Source: Candidatus Cloacimonadota bacterium
GTDB lineage: Bacteria > Cloacimonadota > Cloacimonadia > Cloacimonadales > TCS61
DNA length: 6,564 nucleotides
Direction: 5' to 3'
NCBI GenBank assembly: GCA_016927675.1
Contig: JAFGMF010000008.1
Span: 1 to 6,564 of the forward strand
Part shown: in pieces, positions 5,494 through 6,564 of the stretch
How positions within the stretch are numbered: the stretch's first letter is position 1
Layout: each line of letters begins with the position of its first letter
The notes under the pieces: generated by a model
Databases searched by the model: none
The model's input: the letters and a program-made list of their open reading frames with translations, nothing else
What the model was told of the DNA's origin: nothing
Position numbers and translations under genes: made by a program

Positions 5494-6388
5494 TCTTACT
5501 CTTATCTTTCTGATTAAGCAGGTATTTTGTCAGATATAATGGATCGTATTGATATTTTTTATTACAGAAATGACAATTCATTTCGATGCTTTCATCGTCA
5601 GATATAGCCTGTTCAATCTCATCACGTTCCAGCAGATCTAGACCCTGAGCAAAGCGTTCTTGTGAACAGTTGCACGAAAATTTACAGTACATGGAATCCA
5701 TAATTTCTACTTCAAACTGGTGAAAAATGATATCGGTTATTATCTTCTCAAGATCATATTCCATATCCAGAATATCGGTGAAATTGGGGAATTTCGCAAG
5801 ACTTTCTTCGAGTAATTCTATCTCCTCATTTCCCGTCCCTGGTAACACCTGAATAATGAATCCTCCCGCTTTTTTAATCTCTCCCTGTTCATCCAGAAGC
5901 ACACCCAGACTGATAGAAGTAGGAATCTGTTCTGAATGAGCAAAATAATAGGTAAGATCTCTGGCAATCGTGCCATAGGCAAGTTCAATCTGTCCGATAT
6001 GCGGATGCTTTAAACCCATGTCCCTGATCACAGTCAATTGCCCTTTCCCAAGTAAATTCTCCGGCAGATAATCAGCATATTGAATTGCATCGGGATTTTC
6101 TCTCATAGGACTTTTAAGATAACCTTTCACATTACCTCTGCAATCTGCGGTCGCCATTGCACCTTTTACCGGACCAACTGAATCAATGTTAATTGTAATC
6201 AGATCCTTCACGTTCTTCAAATCAGCGCCCATCATTACTGCTGCGCACAACAGCCTGCCCAGGATATGTTTTTCACCTGGAGACAATTGATGCAAATTTG
6301 AAGCTACCCGGCAAAGTTCAGTACCGTCCACCGCAAAGAAACGGAAATTACCGGCTTTTGTTAATCCTCTAATTAACCTATCCTTCAT
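5471..6388 (-). CDS. hslO: Redox-regulated molecular chaperone Hsp33
   Basis: Hsp33 is a cytoplasmic holdase that is kept inactive by zinc bound to four cysteines and becomes active when these oxidise during oxidative and heat stress. This 305-residue protein has the family N-terminal pattern (DRLIRGLTKAGNFRFFAVD), the conserved VGPVKGAMATADCRGNVKGY region (71-90), GQLTVIRDMG (116-125), GGFIIQVLPG (175-184), and the zinc switch C239-N-C241 with C272-H-F-C275, a CxC-X30-CxxC spacing in the normal range. An extra cysteine sits at 235. The redox switch therefore appears intact. The ATG at 6388 follows GAGGA with 4-nt spacing. It leads a two-gene unit with rsmA, whose start overlaps its 3' end. 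The pairing joins protein rescue with ribosome maturation, but a functional link is not demonstrated by the sequence. Confidence 0.97.
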   Translation of the reverse strand: MKDRLIRGLTKAGNFRFFAVDGTELCRVASNLHQLSPGEKHILGRLLCAAVMMGADLKNVKDLITINIDSVGPVKGAMATADCRGNVKGYLKSPMRENPDAIQYADYLPENLLGKGQLTVIRDMGLKHPHIGQIELAYGTIARDLTYYFAHSEQIPTSISLGVLLDEQGEIKKAGGFIIQVLPGTGNEEIELLEESLAKFPNFTDILDMEYDLEKIITDIIFHQFEVEIMDSMYCKFSCNCSQERFAQGLDLLERDEIEQAISDDESIEMNCHFCNKKYQYDPLYLTKYLLNQKDKSKNEAGKIQ

Positions 6389-6392
6389 ATCT

Positions 6393-6397
6393 TCCTC
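6393..6397 (-). promoter_or_regulatory. Ribosome binding site of hslO
   Basis: The minus strand reads GAGGA followed by AGAT and the ATG at 6388, a usable Shine-Dalgarno that supports the chosen start. Confidence 0.65.
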
Positions 6398-6459
6398 AGA
6401 GCATATTTTAATAAAAAAGCATCATTAAAATCGACTTCCAATCTGTAAAGATATTTTGT

Positions 6460-6487
6460 ATTTTATTGAATGAATAAAAGTTAGCAA
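6460..6487 (-). promoter_or_regulatory. Candidate promoter of the hslO-rsmA unit
   Basis: On the minus strand TTGCTA (6487-6482) and TAAAAT (6465-6460) are separated by 16 bp, matching the sigma-70 consensus at 4/6 and 5/6 positions. It would give a leader of about 65 nt. The surroundings are so AT-rich that chance matches are likely. No heat-shock sigma-32-like or CIRCE-type element was seen in the 176-nt upstream region. Confidence 0.35.
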
Positions 6488-6525
6488 CCTGATATTAAAT
6501 ATTTGCAAATTTCATTAAAAAAACT

Positions 6526-6554
6526 TTGACACAAAATTCACTACTTCTTAAAAG
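6526..6554 (+). promoter_or_regulatory. Possible rightward promoter at the window edge
   Basis: A perfect TTGACA at 6526-6531 is followed at 16-17 bp by a poor -10 (TTAAAA or TAAAAG at 6548-6554). It points out of the window, where a divergent gene could start; the -10 is too weak for a firm call. Confidence 0.3.
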
Positions 6555-6564
6555 TGCACCTTAA

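Noticed and set aside
5217..5517. Several overlapping plus-strand open frames opposite the rsmA 5' region
   Set aside because: They are short, of low complexity in hydrophobic and serine content, and lie entirely opposite conserved RsmA and Hsp33 coding sequence.
6389..6564. Riboswitch, small RNA or heat-shock operator upstream of hslO
   Set aside because: The region is AT-rich with no convincing structured element, inverted repeat or alternative sigma factor motif.

Overview
The window is ordinary chromosomal DNA from a Gram-negative, AT-rich bacterium. An LpxH-type lipid A enzyme, an exported cyclophilin and a predicted lipoprotein imply an outer membrane. The P-loop ATPase belongs to a family I recall mainly from anaerobes. 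A Cloacimonadota-like or related FCB-group organism fits this mix, but that is an inference from gene content, not a demonstrated placement. There are seven intact genes and one gene cut by the left edge. Nothing indicates a phage, transposon, CRISPR array or RNA gene.

Layout. (1) Bases 1-2002, plus strand: a tightly packed envelope operon with the C-terminal part of a DUF4159 protein, an LpxH-like UDP-2,3-diacylglucosamine diphosphatase, and an exported cyclophilin with a large internal insertion. It ends in a strong hairpin terminator at 2016-2039. (2) Bases 2132-3787, minus strand: a two-gene unit. A short predicted lipoprotein looks like a UshA/5'-nucleotidase-type phosphoesterase that has lost its metal ligands, and a XerC/XerD-type tyrosine recombinase follows 6 nt later. 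Both genes start with TTG. (3) Bases 3788-3920: a divergent intergenic region with a near-consensus promoter and a duplicated -35-like repeat facing right. (4) Bases 3921-4607, plus strand: a stand-alone P-loop ATPase of the MinD/CobQ-like class. (5) Bases 4660-6388, minus strand: hslO (Hsp33) followed by rsmA (KsgA), overlapping by 23 nt. (6) Bases 6389-6564: a non-coding leader for hslO, with a possible rightward promoter at the very edge.

The genes fall into three themes: envelope biogenesis and periplasmic folding (left operon), chromosome dimer resolution (xer) coupled to an unexplained lipoprotein, and protein/ribosome quality control (Hsp33 plus RsmA). I do not see a new defence or mobile system. 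The most unusual items are the apparent pseudo-phosphoesterase lipoprotein coupled to the recombinase, and the ~75-residue insertion in the cyclophilin.
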